From Vreelandella azerica (GTDB taxonomy: Bacteria; Pseudomonadota; Gammaproteobacteria; Pseudomonadales; Halomonadaceae): 64,000 nt of DNA. The position numbers were made by a program, and so were the translations under genes. Positions within the stretch are counted from its first letter, which is position 1, and each line of letters starts with the position of its first letter. The stretch is from NCBI RefSeq assembly GCF_013112225.1, contig NZ_JABFHI010000005.1, positions 62,001 to 126,000 of the forward strand, written 5' to 3'. Below are positions 30,057-39,536 of this stretch, piece by piece. A model generated the notes under the pieces. That model worked only from the letters and a program-made list of their open reading frames with translations, was not told where the DNA came from and ran no database searches.

Positions 30057-30216
30057 AATCATTCCTCAATTACGTGTACAGATTGTGTACTGGAATTAAA
30101 GACTACGACGAAAGATGAGTTTCACCAAGGGGAGTGCGTCAAAGCGACTCGTACGGCCGCAAAGGATGTTTTTACTGAGCTGGATCATTACCAGAACAGG
30201 ACACGTTTGCTAACGG

Positions 30217-31526
30217 TTAGTTATCCATCACCGGCTGGGCTTCAACCACTTGGTTACGGCCTGCAAACTTGGCTTTGTAGAGAGCGTCGTCGAGGCGTTT
30301 CATGCAGCTGCGCGGGTTATCGGTGGGCTGTAGAGTGGTGACACCCAGGCTGGCGGTGAGATGGCCGATCACCGCGAAAGAGTGTTCTGCAATCAGGCGG
30401 CGCAGGCGTTCGGCCAGATGGCGGGCTTCGAGCAGGTCAGTGTCAGGCAGAATGATCACAAATTCTTCGCCGCCCCAGCGGGCCAGCAGGTCGGGTACAC
30501 GCAGGTTGGCACTGAGCAGCCGGGTGAGAGCCACCAGAACATCATCGCCTACGTCATGGCCGTGGGTATCGTTGATCGGCTTGAAATGGTCAATATCCAG
30601 CATGATAAGGGCGCTGATCACACCATTACGCCGCCGCCGTGCCAGGGTCTTTTCAATTTCTTCATCAAAGCGTTTGCGGTTGTAAGCACCGGTCAGGTGG
30701 TCAGTAATGGCATTGCGTGCCAGCTCATCTTCCAGGCGTTGCTGTTCGGTGATGTCCTGCACCGTGCCAATCATGCGCAGCGCCCAGCCTGACGGGGTGA
30801 ATTCAACCTGGCCCCGCTCGTGTAGTGTATGAATGCTACCGTCCGGGCGCACGACGCGATGAATGACATCATAGGGCGCCCCTTTCAAGGCTGCATCAAA
30901 GGCGGTCTGCACGGCGTTGCGGTCTTCCGGGTGGATAGCCTGCATGAAGATATCGTGGCTGATCCGCTCGCCGAAAGGGCGGCCAAACATCTGGTAAATC
31001 TGTTCACACCAGCGGATCTCACCGCTGTTAAAGTCTGAAACCCAATTGCCCAGACGCGCAATACGTTGGGCTTCCAGCAGATCTTTTTCGCGCTGCAGCA
31101 GGGCCATACGCTGGGCTTTACGTTCACTGATATCGCGCACCGTGGCCTGTAACAGGGTACCCTCATCAGGAAGGTCGAGGCGGTAAAGCATGACCTCAGC
31201 GCTGAATTCGCGACCGTGCAGATCCTTAAGGCACCATTCAAAAAGCATCGGCCGCTTTCCAGCGTCTGCGCGATCAGTTTGGCGCCCTGTACCTTGCTGA
31301 GCTTGCCATCAGGTTGGGTGGTGGGGGAAAGACGTTCAATATCCAGTGTGGCCAGGTCCTCGTCTTGAGGAATGGCGAAAAGTGCCAAGGTGGCAGGGTT
31401 ACAGTCAATGATGCGCCCGTGTCTGAAAAACACGATAGCTTCACGAGACTGCAGAAAAGCAGCGCGATAGCGATAGAGTAAAGGGCTATCTGACGCGGTG
31501 CAGATAGCATTGTGTTGATGCTCCAT
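30217..31526 (-). CDS. PAS-PAS-GGDEF diguanylate cyclase (frameshifted)
   Basis: About 436 residues. A first PAS domain (FFRHGRIIDCNPATLALF), a second PAS (EAQRIARLGNWVSDFNSGEIRWCEQIYQMFG) with PAC region, and a C-terminal GGDEF domain with the active RWGGEEFVIILPDTD. The enzyme should make cyclic di-GMP from GTP. No EAL domain. An inhibitory RxxD is not clear upstream of GGEEF. One base is missing near 31248-31253, where ESGR runs out of frame before MLFEWCLKDLHG. Signals sensed by the PAS domains are unknown. Single gene, divergent from the ygjV-like gene. Confidence 0.87.
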
Positions 31527-31740
31527 GAAAAGGGTCCTGTTACGGAGTTCGAACACAGCAAGATTGCCGGCGGGCGTCAGCCTGTAATGGCATCACTAAT
31601 CTAGAATTAAGTTACATTAATTGTAGCTGAAAACCACGTTAACCGCTTTAAAACGTACCTGAGTAATGATCTGTCGCATACCGCTTGCATAAAAATGTTG
31701 AATTCATTGGGGCTGGCTACTTTAAGGAGATTTAACAATC

Positions 31741-32310
31741 ATGTGGGAAACATACGGTGTCAGTCTGCTGGCAGGGCAGTTTTTTGGCCTGGTGGCCCTG
31801 GCAATCTGCATAGCCGCCTTTGCCAGCAAGCAGGATGATCGCTTGATGGTGCTGCTGATCTCCGCCAATGTGGCTTTTGCGCTGCAGTTCATGTTTTTTG
31901 CCAGCTGGACGGCTGCGGTGCTGACCCTGTTGGTGATTGTGCGCATCATGCTGGCGCGGCGTTATGTGGGCAGCCGCAAGGTGCTGGTGGGGGTACTGCT
32001 CGCCAACCTGCTGGCGGCAGCGCTCACCTGGCAGCACTGGGTTGATGTGTTTCCGCTGATCGCCGCGACCCTGGGGTCATTGAGCATGTTCCTGCTACGC
32101 GGCATTGCCATGCGGGTCGGGCTGGGGCTGGCTGCGCTGGCGTGGATGCTTAACAACATCCTGATTGGCTCGATTGGCGGCACCCTGGCAGAAGGCCTGG
32201 TGGTGGTGACCAATGCCATTACCATCTGGCGTCTGTTGAGGGTGCGGCGCAAGTACCCAGAAGTATTTGATGCCAGCCTGGAGGAAGCGGCTCAGGAACG
32301 CCACAACTAG
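31741..32310 (+). CDS. YgjV-family inner membrane protein
   Basis: 189 residues with five or six hydrophobic helices (GQFFGLVALAICIAAFA at the start) and a cytoplasmic basic tail (IWRLLRVRRKYPEVFD). It matches the Imp-YgjV family in length and layout; the function is unknown. AGGAG precedes the ATG. Its stop codon TAG is part of the CTAG that borders the adjacent 262-bp element, so insertion may have changed the original C-terminus. Confidence 0.8.
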   Translation: MWETYGVSLLAGQFFGLVALAICIAAFASKQDDRLMVLLISANVAFALQFMFFASWTAAVLTLLVIVRIMLARRYVGSRKVLVGVLLANLLAAALTWQHWVDVFPLIAATLGSLSMFLLRGIAMRVGLGLAALAWMLNNILIGSIGGTLAEGLVVVTNAITIWRLLRVRRKYPEVFDASLEEAAQERHN

Positions 32311-32576
32311 GGCCTGTTGACGTTTCATCGCGAACCGCGTTACTGCGCCAAAGAGCGTCAGGCAAGGCGCGACACGACGGCAATGGTGGTGCCCTTACCG
32401 AGTGGCGCAACGCCGCATGGCGTTCTTTGGCGTGCAACCCGAAGGGACAGGGCCCTTTTGGCACAGCCCTGCGTTGTTTGTCGCTGATTGGGAGCCACCC
32501 AACCACGCTCCTCACGCCTTGTTCTGCACCAAAAGAGCCTCTGTCGCGGCCGTGATGAAACGTCAACAGGCCCTAG
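32307..32576. mobile_element. 262-bp MITE-like element, copy 1
   Basis: Element body 32311-32572 is flanked by CTAG on both sides (32307-32310, 32573-32576). The terminal inverted repeats are perfect over 19 bp: GGCCTGTTGACGTTTCATC at the left and its complement at the right. It has no credible coding frame. A second copy of identical length lies at 46098-46359 in the opposite orientation, differing at about 20 positions by eye. CTAG duplications and GG-starting ends recall IS5-family (IS427-group) elements, but no transposase is present here. Confidence 0.85.
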
Positions 32577-32682
32577 GATCTGTTGGCGCCAATCTGCACG
32601 AAGAGCGGGAATTTTCGAACGAGTCAGCCGCGCCACTGGTTTATGGTAACTATTGGATACTTACCATCTTCTGGAGTGCATC

Positions 32683-34031
32683 ATGACTGAGTGGGTTAGC
32701 CCCGATCATATACGCGACCGTTTTTCCAAGGCGATGTCGGCCATGTATCAGAGCGAAGTGCCTCAATACGGCACCTTGCTGGAACTGGTGGCGAGCGTCA
32801 ATCAGCAGGTGCTGAACCAGTCGCCTGAACTGCACACCCGCATGCAGCAAGGTGGCGAGCTGCCGCGCCTGGGGGTGGAGCGTCACGGCGCTATCCGGGT
32901 GGGTACGCCTGCCGAGCTTGCCATGTTGCGCCGCCTGTTTGCGGTGATGGGCATGTTCCCGGTGGGGTATTACGACCTTTCTGAAGCCGGTGTGCCGGTT
33001 CACTCAACGGCTTTTCGGCCGATTGACGAGGCGTCACTAGGTTACAACCCCTTCAGGGTGTTTACCTCGCTGCTGCGCTTGGAGCTGATTGATGACCCGG
33101 CACTGCGCGAGCAGGCCAGTGCCATTCTGGCCGAGCGGGATATTTTCACGCCACAGGCCAAGGCGCTGATCGCACGCTACGAACAACAGGGCGGCCTGAA
33201 CGAGCAGGATGCTGAGCAGTTTGTTGAGCAGGCGCTGGAGACCTTCCGCTGGCATGAGCAGGCAACGGTAGAGGTGGCCACCTATCAGGCGCTTAGCCAG
33301 GAACATCGTCTGATCGCTGACGTGGTATGTTTCCGCGGCCCGCATATCAATCACCTTACCCCGCGCACCCTGGATATTGATGCTGTTCAGCGGCAGATGC
33401 CGGAATACGGCATCGACCCCAAGGCGGTGATTGAAGGGCCACCCCGCCGTCAGTGTCCTATCCTGCTGCGCCAGACCAGCTTCAAGGCGCTGGATGAGCC
33501 GATCCGTTTTGCGGATGCCGCTGAAGGCTACCACAGCGCCCGTTTTGGTGAGATTGAGCAGCGCGGTGTGGCCCTGACGCATAAAGGCCGGGCCCTGTAT
33601 GACCGCTTGCTGGCCAAGGCACGTCAAACGCCTGCTGCAGATAACGCTGCCCATCAAGCGGCGCTGCAGGACGCCTTCAGTGACTTTCCGGATGATGAAA
33701 ACACCTTACGGCGTGAAAAGCTGGCGTTCTTCCACTACCGGGCTGATCCAGGTGTGAGCGTTACCCCTTCACAGGATATCGAGTCGTTGATTGCCGCAGG
33801 CGCTCTGGTCGCCACGCCGATGATCTACGAAGATTTTCTGCCCATCAGTGCTGCCGGTATCTTTCAATCCAATCTGGGCGATGCCAACCGTGATGAATAC
33901 CAGAGCCGCTCTAACCAGGCGCAGTTTGAACAGGCGCTGGGCGCCCAGGTAACCGACGAGATCAGCCTGTATGCAGAGCGTGAAAAACCTCGCTGAACCA
34001 GGCGCTGGCAGCGCTGGGTGTGAATGACTAG
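32683..34031 (+). CDS. 2-oxoadipate dioxygenase/decarboxylase (HglS/YdcJ, DUF1338 family; frameshifted end)
   Basis: About 449 residues. HglS-type VOC-fold iron enzymes convert 2-oxoadipate to 2-hydroxyglutarate in D-lysine breakdown; E. coli YdcJ belongs here. Visible metal-site candidates are His in VPVHSTAFRPID and in GPHINHLTPRTLD, plus a Glu in MIYEDFLPISAAGIF. The start is ATG 32683 with GGAG seven bases before. The frame ends early at REKPR because an A is missing at 33983-33987; adding it gives REKTSLNQALAALGVND and a stop at 34031. No other lysine genes are adjacent. Confidence 0.85.
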
Positions 34032-34115
34032 ACAGTGGGGATAAATGGGATTGCAGCCCGTGCCTTGCCGTGGTGTAGTTCTCCGCCTTGATGAATGCAA
34101 AAGGCAGGCAAGCGG

Positions 34116-34412
34116 ATGATACACACAAATGGATTTTTTGAAGGCGTAGGAGAAACCATTGGCGAGGCGATCAGCGCCCTGGTAACCGGGCTTTTGTCCT
34201 TGTCAGAGGGTTCTCTGGGTGCCTTTGAAGATTTTATCAGAGGGCTGGCCGGGTCGCTGGGCATCAGCCCGTCATTTTTCAGCATACTGGTGCTGGTGAT
34301 CGGGCTGTGGGTGCTGTGGCGGGGCATCAGCGCTCTGCTGCGCGGTGCTCTGCTGGGCGCCATTGTGCGCATTGTGCTGGGACTGATGATTCTATCCTGG
34401 CTGTTGACCTAG
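34116..34412 (+). CDS. Small membrane protein, unknown
   Basis: 98 residues. The N-terminal half is amphipathic and glycine-rich (GFFEGVGETIGEAISALVTG), followed by a helix FSILVLVIGLWVLWRGI and a second hydrophobic segment at the C-terminus. No family recognised. The start may be 34116 or 34095. It sits between the oxoadipate dioxygenase and the convergent ChaC-like gene. Confidence 0.6.
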   Translation: MIHTNGFFEGVGETIGEAISALVTGLLSLSEGSLGAFEDFIRGLAGSLGISPSFFSILVLVIGLWVLWRGISALLRGALLGAIVRIVLGLMILSWLLT

Positions 34413-34428
34413 CCGCTTCGTGGCGACC

Positions 34429-34992
34429 CTAGCGCAGGGCCAGCAGGTGCCTTTCCAGCGCCATGATATGGTCATCCTCAACGGCCATCTCGCGTAGTGC
34501 TTGAGCCAGATTAAGCAGGTAATCACGGTTCGGGCCGCTTGGGCCGTGGGCGCGGTCAATCTGCTCGGCGATAGCCGCGAGAGGCGATTCTCCCAGGAAG
34601 GCCGGATTATCCTGAGTGGCCATGTAAACTAGGCCACTCGCGGTACTGTTATCGCTGAAGTGCAGGCTAACGGTTTCCCGCAGGTAGCCATTCTTTTCAC
34701 GGATATCCAGCGGTTTGAGCGTCTCGCCGCTGATCCGGTAGGCCATGCCATGGCAGGGCGTGCCCGGCGAGGCGATCAGGGTTGCTACCCGACCCGGTGA
34801 TTCAAGAGTGCCGCGGTGATCGTGGGAGCCCTGCCAGAAGCGCCGCTCCCAGCCATAAATCGTGGCTCGGCGGCGCTCCAGGTAAGGGAAGTCCGCTTTC
34901 CAGATTAGCGAGCCATAGCCAAACAGCCAGACTGATTCGTCATCCGCAATCGGGTGGCGCTGCTGGTTGAGCGCGCTGGTATCCTGCATCAT
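34429..34992 (-). CDS. ChaC-like gamma-glutamylcyclotransferase
   Basis: About 187 residues with the cyclotransferase signature LFGYGSLIWKADFP and a Glu-containing EKNGYLRETV, the position of the catalytic acid. Such enzymes cleave glutathione (or gamma-glutamyl amino acids) to 5-oxoproline and a dipeptide. ATG 34992 is preferred since GGGAG lies just upstream; the reading frame extends to 35025 but would overlap the divergent deacetylase start. Intact. Confidence 0.87.
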   Translation of the reverse strand: MMQDTSALNQQRHPIADDESVWLFGYGSLIWKADFPYLERRRATIYGWERRFWQGSHDHRGTLESPGRVATLIASPGTPCHGMAYRISGETLKPLDIREKNGYLRETVSLHFSDNSTASGLVYMATQDNPAFLGESPLAAIAEQIDRAHGPSGPNRDYLLNLAQALREMAVEDDHIMALERHLLALR

Positions 34993-35024
34993 GTTTGCTC
35001 CCGTGTGAAATCGAGTGTCTGACA

Positions 35025-35936
35025 ATGCCGCTGACCGTTATTCATCACCCTGGCTATACCATTGAGCTGCCTGATAATCATCCTTTCCCGATGATGAAGT
35101 TTCGCGTGCTGCGCGAACAGTTGGCGAATGCGCAACTAGCGATGCCAATCCGCTGGGAAAAGCCACAGCCGGCCAGCTTGCAGGCGTTACATCGCGTACA
35201 CCACAAAGAGTATATCAGTGCACTGATCAGCGGGCAGCTTGACCGTGCCGCCCAGCGGCGCAGCGGCTTTGGCTGGTCGCCTGCTCTGGTTGAGCGGGTG
35301 CGGCTTGAGACCGGCGGCACCCTGCTAACGGTGGAAGCCGCGCTGGCCACTGGGCTGGCGTGCAATTCCGCCGGTGGCACTCACCATGCCCACGCGGATG
35401 CGGCCAGCGGCTACTGCCTGATCAATGACCTGGCGGTGGCCGCTGCCGATGCCCTGGCCAGGGGCTGGGTCTCCCGGGTGCTGATTGTGGATCTCGATGT
35501 GCATCAGGGCGACGGCACGGCGCGGCTGTTTACCCATGAGGCGGGTGTGTTTACATTTTCCATCCATGCTGGCCGCAATTTTCCAGCGCGCAAGGCACGT
35601 AGCGATCTGGATATCGCCTTGGAGAACGGCCTGGAAGACGCTGACTATCTCAGTGCGCTAGAGGCGCGCTTGCCGGGGCTGCTCGCCGCCTATCAGCCGG
35701 ATCTGGTGCTGTATGATGCCGGGGTGGACGTACACCGGGATGACCGGCTGGGCTATCTGGCGCTGAGTGATGCTGGCTTGTATCAGCGTGACTATTACGT
35801 GCTGACCGCCTGCCGCGAGCGCAATATTCCGGTCGCCGCAGTCATTGGCGGTGGTTACGATCGTGATATTGCCGCTCTGGCCGCGCGCCATGCCCAGCTG
35901 CATCGTGCCGCCGCCGATGTGTTAGCCAGTGGTTGA
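35025..35936 (+). CDS. Histone deacetylase-like (HDAC superfamily) amidohydrolase
   Basis: 303 residues of the arginase/deacetylase fold. Zinc and catalytic residues are visible in GGTHHAHADAASGYCLINDLA (His-His dyad), DLDVHQGDGTA (Asp, His), YDAGVDVHRDDRLG (Asp) and IGGGYDRD. Bacterial members act on acetylpolyamines, acetoin-linked or unknown acyl substrates. The start is set at ATG 35025 (MPLTVIHHPGY), matching family starts, although its ribosome site is weak. It is divergent from the ChaC-like gene with only about 30 bp between. Confidence 0.88.
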   Translation: MPLTVIHHPGYTIELPDNHPFPMMKFRVLREQLANAQLAMPIRWEKPQPASLQALHRVHHKEYISALISGQLDRAAQRRSGFGWSPALVERVRLETGGTLLTVEAALATGLACNSAGGTHHAHADAASGYCLINDLAVAAADALARGWVSRVLIVDLDVHQGDGTARLFTHEAGVFTFSIHAGRNFPARKARSDLDIALENGLEDADYLSALEARLPGLLAAYQPDLVLYDAGVDVHRDDRLGYLALSDAGLYQRDYYVLTACRERNIPVAAVIGGGYDRDIAALAARHAQLHRAAADVLASG

Positions 35937-35968
35937 ATCAGATGACCCATACATAGTCAGGAGACAGC

Positions 35969-36808
35969 ATGCAGGCAATTTTTCTGGTCGATAACGGTTC
36001 CTTGCGGCCCGAGGCCACCCTTAATCTGCGCCGCGTGGCGGCTCTGTTGAGTGAACGTAGCGGCCACTCGGTGCAGGCAGCCTCATTGCTGCATTCCAAC
36101 AAGGTGCCTGCTGAGGCGCTGGGCGGCGAGCCTGCTGTTACGCTGGGGCCTGCCGTTGAGAAAGCGGCCCTGGCAGGTGCCGAAGATATCATTGTGTTGC
36201 CGTTCTTTTTTGGCCCTAGCCGCGCCCTGACCGACTACCTACCGGAACGTATGGCGGCAGCACAGGCACGTTTTCCGGGTCTGCGCGTGCGTGTAGCCAT
36301 GCCGCTGGTGGATGAGCTGGGCGAGGTGGATACGGGCCTGGCGCAATTGCTGGCTGATAATGTACGTGAGCAATTGATGCCGGAGACTCAGCCCAGCGTG
36401 GTGCTGGTGGATCACGGCAGCCCTATCCCGGAGGTGGCGGCCATTCGTCAGCGCCTGACCGGGCAGTTAAGTATGCTGCTGGCGGATGAGGTTCGCTGTG
36501 TTACCTCGGCCTCCATGGAGCGGCGCGAAGGCGATGCCTATCGCTTTAACGAGCCCCTGCTGGAGACTCTGCTGGCTAATCCGGCGCTGCCAGAAGGCGA
36601 AGTCATTCTCGCCATGCTGTTTTTATCGCCAGGCCGACATGCCGGTGAAGGCGGGGATATTGCCACTATTAATGCCGCTGCCATGCAGGAACGTCCGACA
36701 TTAAAAATCGTATCTACCCGGCTGGTGGGAGAGCATGACGGCATTGTCGAGATTCTGCAGTCACGCCTTGCTACCGTGCTGGAAGGTCAATGTCTGCTGG
36801 AATGCTGA
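35969..36808 (+). CDS. CbiX/SirB-family sirohydrochlorin chelatase-like protein
   Basis: 279 residues made of two CbiX-like halves: IFLVDNGSLRPEAT with IIVLPFFFGPSRALTDYLP in the first and VVLVDHGSPIPEVAAIR with LAMLFLSPGRHAGEGGDI in the second. Class II chelatases insert Co or Fe into sirohydrochlorin using His residues; here the first-half His is replaced (VDNGS) while the second keeps VDHGS and GRHAGEGGD. It could serve sirohaem or corrinoid synthesis, but activity is uncertain. AGGAG precedes the ATG. Intact. Confidence 0.75.
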   Translation: MQAIFLVDNGSLRPEATLNLRRVAALLSERSGHSVQAASLLHSNKVPAEALGGEPAVTLGPAVEKAALAGAEDIIVLPFFFGPSRALTDYLPERMAAAQARFPGLRVRVAMPLVDELGEVDTGLAQLLADNVREQLMPETQPSVVLVDHGSPIPEVAAIRQRLTGQLSMLLADEVRCVTSASMERREGDAYRFNEPLLETLLANPALPEGEVILAMLFLSPGRHAGEGGDIATINAAAMQERPTLKIVSTRLVGEHDGIVEILQSRLATVLEGQCLLEC

Positions 36809-36841
36809 GTTTCTGGATGTTCGATCGACGTTTGGCAACTG

Positions 36842-37440
36842 TCAGCCAATAATCCTGCGGTAGGTCTCATCCGAGGCGGGCTCACGGTTGGCGTCCAGCA
36901 TGTCACCCTCGAACAGTTCACCAATTTCCTTGGCGATATCGACATAGGCAATCATCTGCTTGTTGCGCCTTTTGTGCAGCGGCGGCTTGACCAGCAGGCT
37001 GATCCCGCGGATAGGCTGATGCACCTCGCCGCGTAACAGATCAGGCATCTCCCCGGCGGAAAGGCATTGGCAATGGTGATTGGGTTGGAAGGCTGCACGC
37101 CGTCGATATGAAAGACCTTCTTGATCGGGTCAAAGCGGGCCTGTTTGTCTTCCAGCCATTCGGTCAGGCGTTGGTCGGTGGCTTCATCGGGATGTGCAAA
37201 AATCACAAAGAGTGAGTGCTGCTTACCCTTGGCCCGCGTTTTATTGCTGCCACCCGTCTCTGTTTCTGACGGGCTGTCAATCGCGCCAGATTTAGTTGTT
37301 TGGGTGTCTAGAGCGTCTTGAGAATGCTGCTCATCCTTGTCGCTGCTACCCCGGGTTGCCATAACAATCAGCACGGCCACTGCAGCCAGGCCCAGCAACA
37401 CCGAGCAAGCGGCCAGCGCGATGACCAGTGAATTATCCAT
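36842..37440 (-). CDS. ZipA C-terminal-domain-like membrane protein (frameshifted)
   Basis: About 199 residues after correction. N-terminal transmembrane helix (LVIALAACSVLLGLAAVAVLI), a charged Ser/Thr linker, and a C-terminal domain with FVIFAHPDEATDQRL, KKVFHIDGVQPSNPITIANAF, RGISLLVKPPLHKRRNKQMIAY and KEIGELFEGDMLDANREP. The pattern (N-out anchor, linker, domain ending with a DxxR segment) resembles ZipA, the FtsZ membrane tether, but it is short and the match is weak. One G is missing at 37051-37054; adding it gives FPPGEMPDLLRG. Start 37440 has GAGGAG upstream. Confidence 0.5.
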
Positions 37441-37759
37441 TGACATCTCCTCGAAGCTTGTAGCGTAGGTTTGATGATCAATCTAACAGCCTGTTGCTGG
37501 CTGCAGCGGGCTAAAAAAGCCCCTAATAGGCCAGGGTTTTTGAGCCTTCATGCATTCCGCTCTGGTGTAGTTCCCAGTCATGAAAATAAAAATCATGCCT
37601 TGTTGATGTACATCAAATGGCGGACTGACACTTTACGCCAAGAATATGTATTATTGTTAAATATAGCTATCAAGACAGAAGATGCTGGCTATCACTAACC
37701 ACGTTTTTTATCAGAGTAGGTTCTTTGCCTGATCCCTTATCCTGCCGGAAGGAGTACAA
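37441..37759. other. 319-bp intergenic region with divergent promoters
   Basis: The region separates the ZipA-like gene (minus) from the chemoreceptor (plus). It holds a perfect FNR/ANR-type site (37603-37616), AT-rich sequence between 37640 and 37680 suitable for a promoter, and a GGAAGGAG ribosome site before 37760. An inverted T-run/A-run (GCTAAAAAAGCC, 37508-37519) is also present. No convincing small gene was found. Confidence 0.6.
37603..37616 (+). promoter_or_regulatory. FNR/ANR-type binding site upstream of the chemoreceptor
   Basis: TTGATGTACATCAA matches the TTGAT-N4-ATCAA consensus at all ten defined positions. The centre is about 150 bp from the chemoreceptor start codon. A class II position would put the transcription start near 37651, just after the AT-rich AATATGTATTATTG. 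Anaerobic or low-oxygen control of the receptor is inferred. Confidence 0.65.
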
Positions 37760-39478
37760 ATGCGCGTAACCATAAAGGCACGCCTGATTACGGTGATCAG
37801 CGTGATGTTGATATTGATGCTGATAGTAGGTGCTATGGGGTTTAGCGGCATGCTGTCATCCAACCGAGCAGTGGATACCATTTATCAGGATAACCTGCGC
37901 AACACGCAGCGCATTGCGGCGTTGAATGAGTATGCCAAGGATATGATCATGGAGCTGTCGCTGTCGGGTCAGCACAACCCGATATTGCCGGTCAGCCGCT
38001 TGCATGATCACCCGGTGCAGCTGCATATGGACAACATTGTCCAGAACCTTTCCAACATTGATGCGACCTGGGAAGCCTTGATGGCCCGCGACCTTCCGGC
38101 TGACGTCGCTGCGCTGGCAGAACAGTTCCGGGAAGACTATCGCGTATTGCTGTCTATTATTGCGCCGATCATGCCGATGTACAGCATGGGCAATTTCGAA
38201 CAGGCAGATGAACAGGCGTTTACTGAAGCATTGCCTGCCTATCGCCAGATGAGTGACACCCTGACAGAGCTGATTGAGCTTGAAGAGCGGGCGGCACAGG
38301 ATGAATACCAGTCAGCGCTGTCGCGCGCTGATTTTATGCGTAATCTGATGATTGGTGCCTTGATCATTGCCGTACTGCTTGGCGGCATCATGGGCTGGCT
38401 GCTGATTCAGCGTATTACTCAACCTTTGGCGATGGCGCGCAAGCATTTCCATGCCATGGCAGAGGGAGATCTTACCCATAAAGTCACGTCCAGCCATCGC
38501 GATGAAATCGGCGATATGCTGATTGAGCTCGATGACATGCAAAGCAAGTTACAATCGCTGATCGGTGAAATCCAGACGTCGGCTGACGCGATTTCGACCG
38601 CTTCCTCGCAGATTTCCACCGGTAACATTGATCTTTCCCAGCGTACCGAGCAACAGGCCTCCAGCCTGCAGGAAACAGCGGCAAGCATGGAGCAGGTAGC
38701 GTCTACGGTGAAAAACAATACCCAGCATACCGGTGAAGCCAACCAGCTCGCCCATACCGCCAGCCGGTCGGCCAGCTATGGGGGCGACAAGGTCTCTGAA
38801 GCCGTCGGCAAAATGCACGAGTTGACCGAAAGCTCGGAGAAAATCAGCGGTATCGTCAGCCTGATCGACGGCATTGCTTTTCAGACCAACATCCTGGCCT
38901 TGAACGCCTCTGTAGAAGCGGCACGTGCCGGTGAACAGGGGCGCGGCTTTGCCGTGGTAGCCCAGGAAGTGCGCAGCCTGGCCCAGCGCTCCGCCGATGC
39001 CGCCAAGCAGATTCAGGGGCTGATTGTAGAAAACGATGAGGTGGTCAAGCAGGGCAGTTCGCTGGTGGAAGCCGTGGGTGATTCCATGCAGCAGATTGTG
39101 ACCAATATCGGCAAGGTGTCAGACCTGATGGAAGAGGTCAGCCGGGCATCTGATGAGCAGACCTCGGCGATTGACCAGATGAGCACGGCGATCAACCAGA
39201 TGGATGACGTGACTCAGCAGAATGCGGCGCTGGTGGAAGAAACCGCCAATGCGTCTGCCTCTATGGAAGAACAGGCGCGCGACCTGGCTAAAGCAGTCGC
39301 CTTCTTCAGAATCCGTCAAGGCGAAGCGCGCCCAGCGTTGATGACGCCGCCTGCCGAAGCAGCGCGTCCTGCGTTGCAAGCCAATGGCTCAAGCCGCCCC
39401 ACGGCGCCCAAGACGTTGTATCAGCGCAAGCCTGTTGAGACACCGTCACAGGATGAGGACGATTGGGAAACCTTCTGA
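37760..39478 (+). CDS. Methyl-accepting chemotaxis protein with CheR-tether tail
   Basis: 572 residues. TM1 (about 11-30), periplasmic domain of about 160 residues with helical character, TM2 (about 190-212, IGALIIAVLLGGIMGWLLI), HAMP, then the coiled-coil signalling domain with the hairpin tip DGIAFQTNILALNASVEAAR. Methylation helices flank the tip. The last four residues WETF match the xWxxF pentapeptide that binds CheR/CheB in enteric receptors. Ligand unknown; a perfect FNR-type site upstream suggests oxygen-linked expression. Intact. Confidence 0.92.
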   Translation: MRVTIKARLITVISVMLILMLIVGAMGFSGMLSSNRAVDTIYQDNLRNTQRIAALNEYAKDMIMELSLSGQHNPILPVSRLHDHPVQLHMDNIVQNLSNIDATWEALMARDLPADVAALAEQFREDYRVLLSIIAPIMPMYSMGNFEQADEQAFTEALPAYRQMSDTLTELIELEERAAQDEYQSALSRADFMRNLMIGALIIAVLLGGIMGWLLIQRITQPLAMARKHFHAMAEGDLTHKVTSSHRDEIGDMLIELDDMQSKLQSLIGEIQTSADAISTASSQISTGNIDLSQRTEQQASSLQETAASMEQVASTVKNNTQHTGEANQLAHTASRSASYGGDKVSEAVGKMHELTESSEKISGIVSLIDGIAFQTNILALNASVEAARAGEQGRGFAVVAQEVRSLAQRSADAAKQIQGLIVENDEVVKQGSSLVEAVGDSMQQIVTNIGKVSDLMEEVSRASDEQTSAIDQMSTAINQMDDVTQQNAALVEETANASASMEEQARDLAKAVAFFRIRQGEARPALMTPPAEAARPALQANGSSRPTAPKTLYQRKPVETPSQDEDDWETF

Positions 39479-39536
39479 CCATTACGATGATTGACGCCAG
39501 TGGTTGAGCATTCAATAGCAACCAGCAATCTCTGAA

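Noticed and set aside
32402-32686. Possible small gene inside the 262-bp element, similar frame also in copy 2
   Set aside because: The frame extends past the element end, lacks a ribosome site and differs in length between copies; the element looks non-coding.
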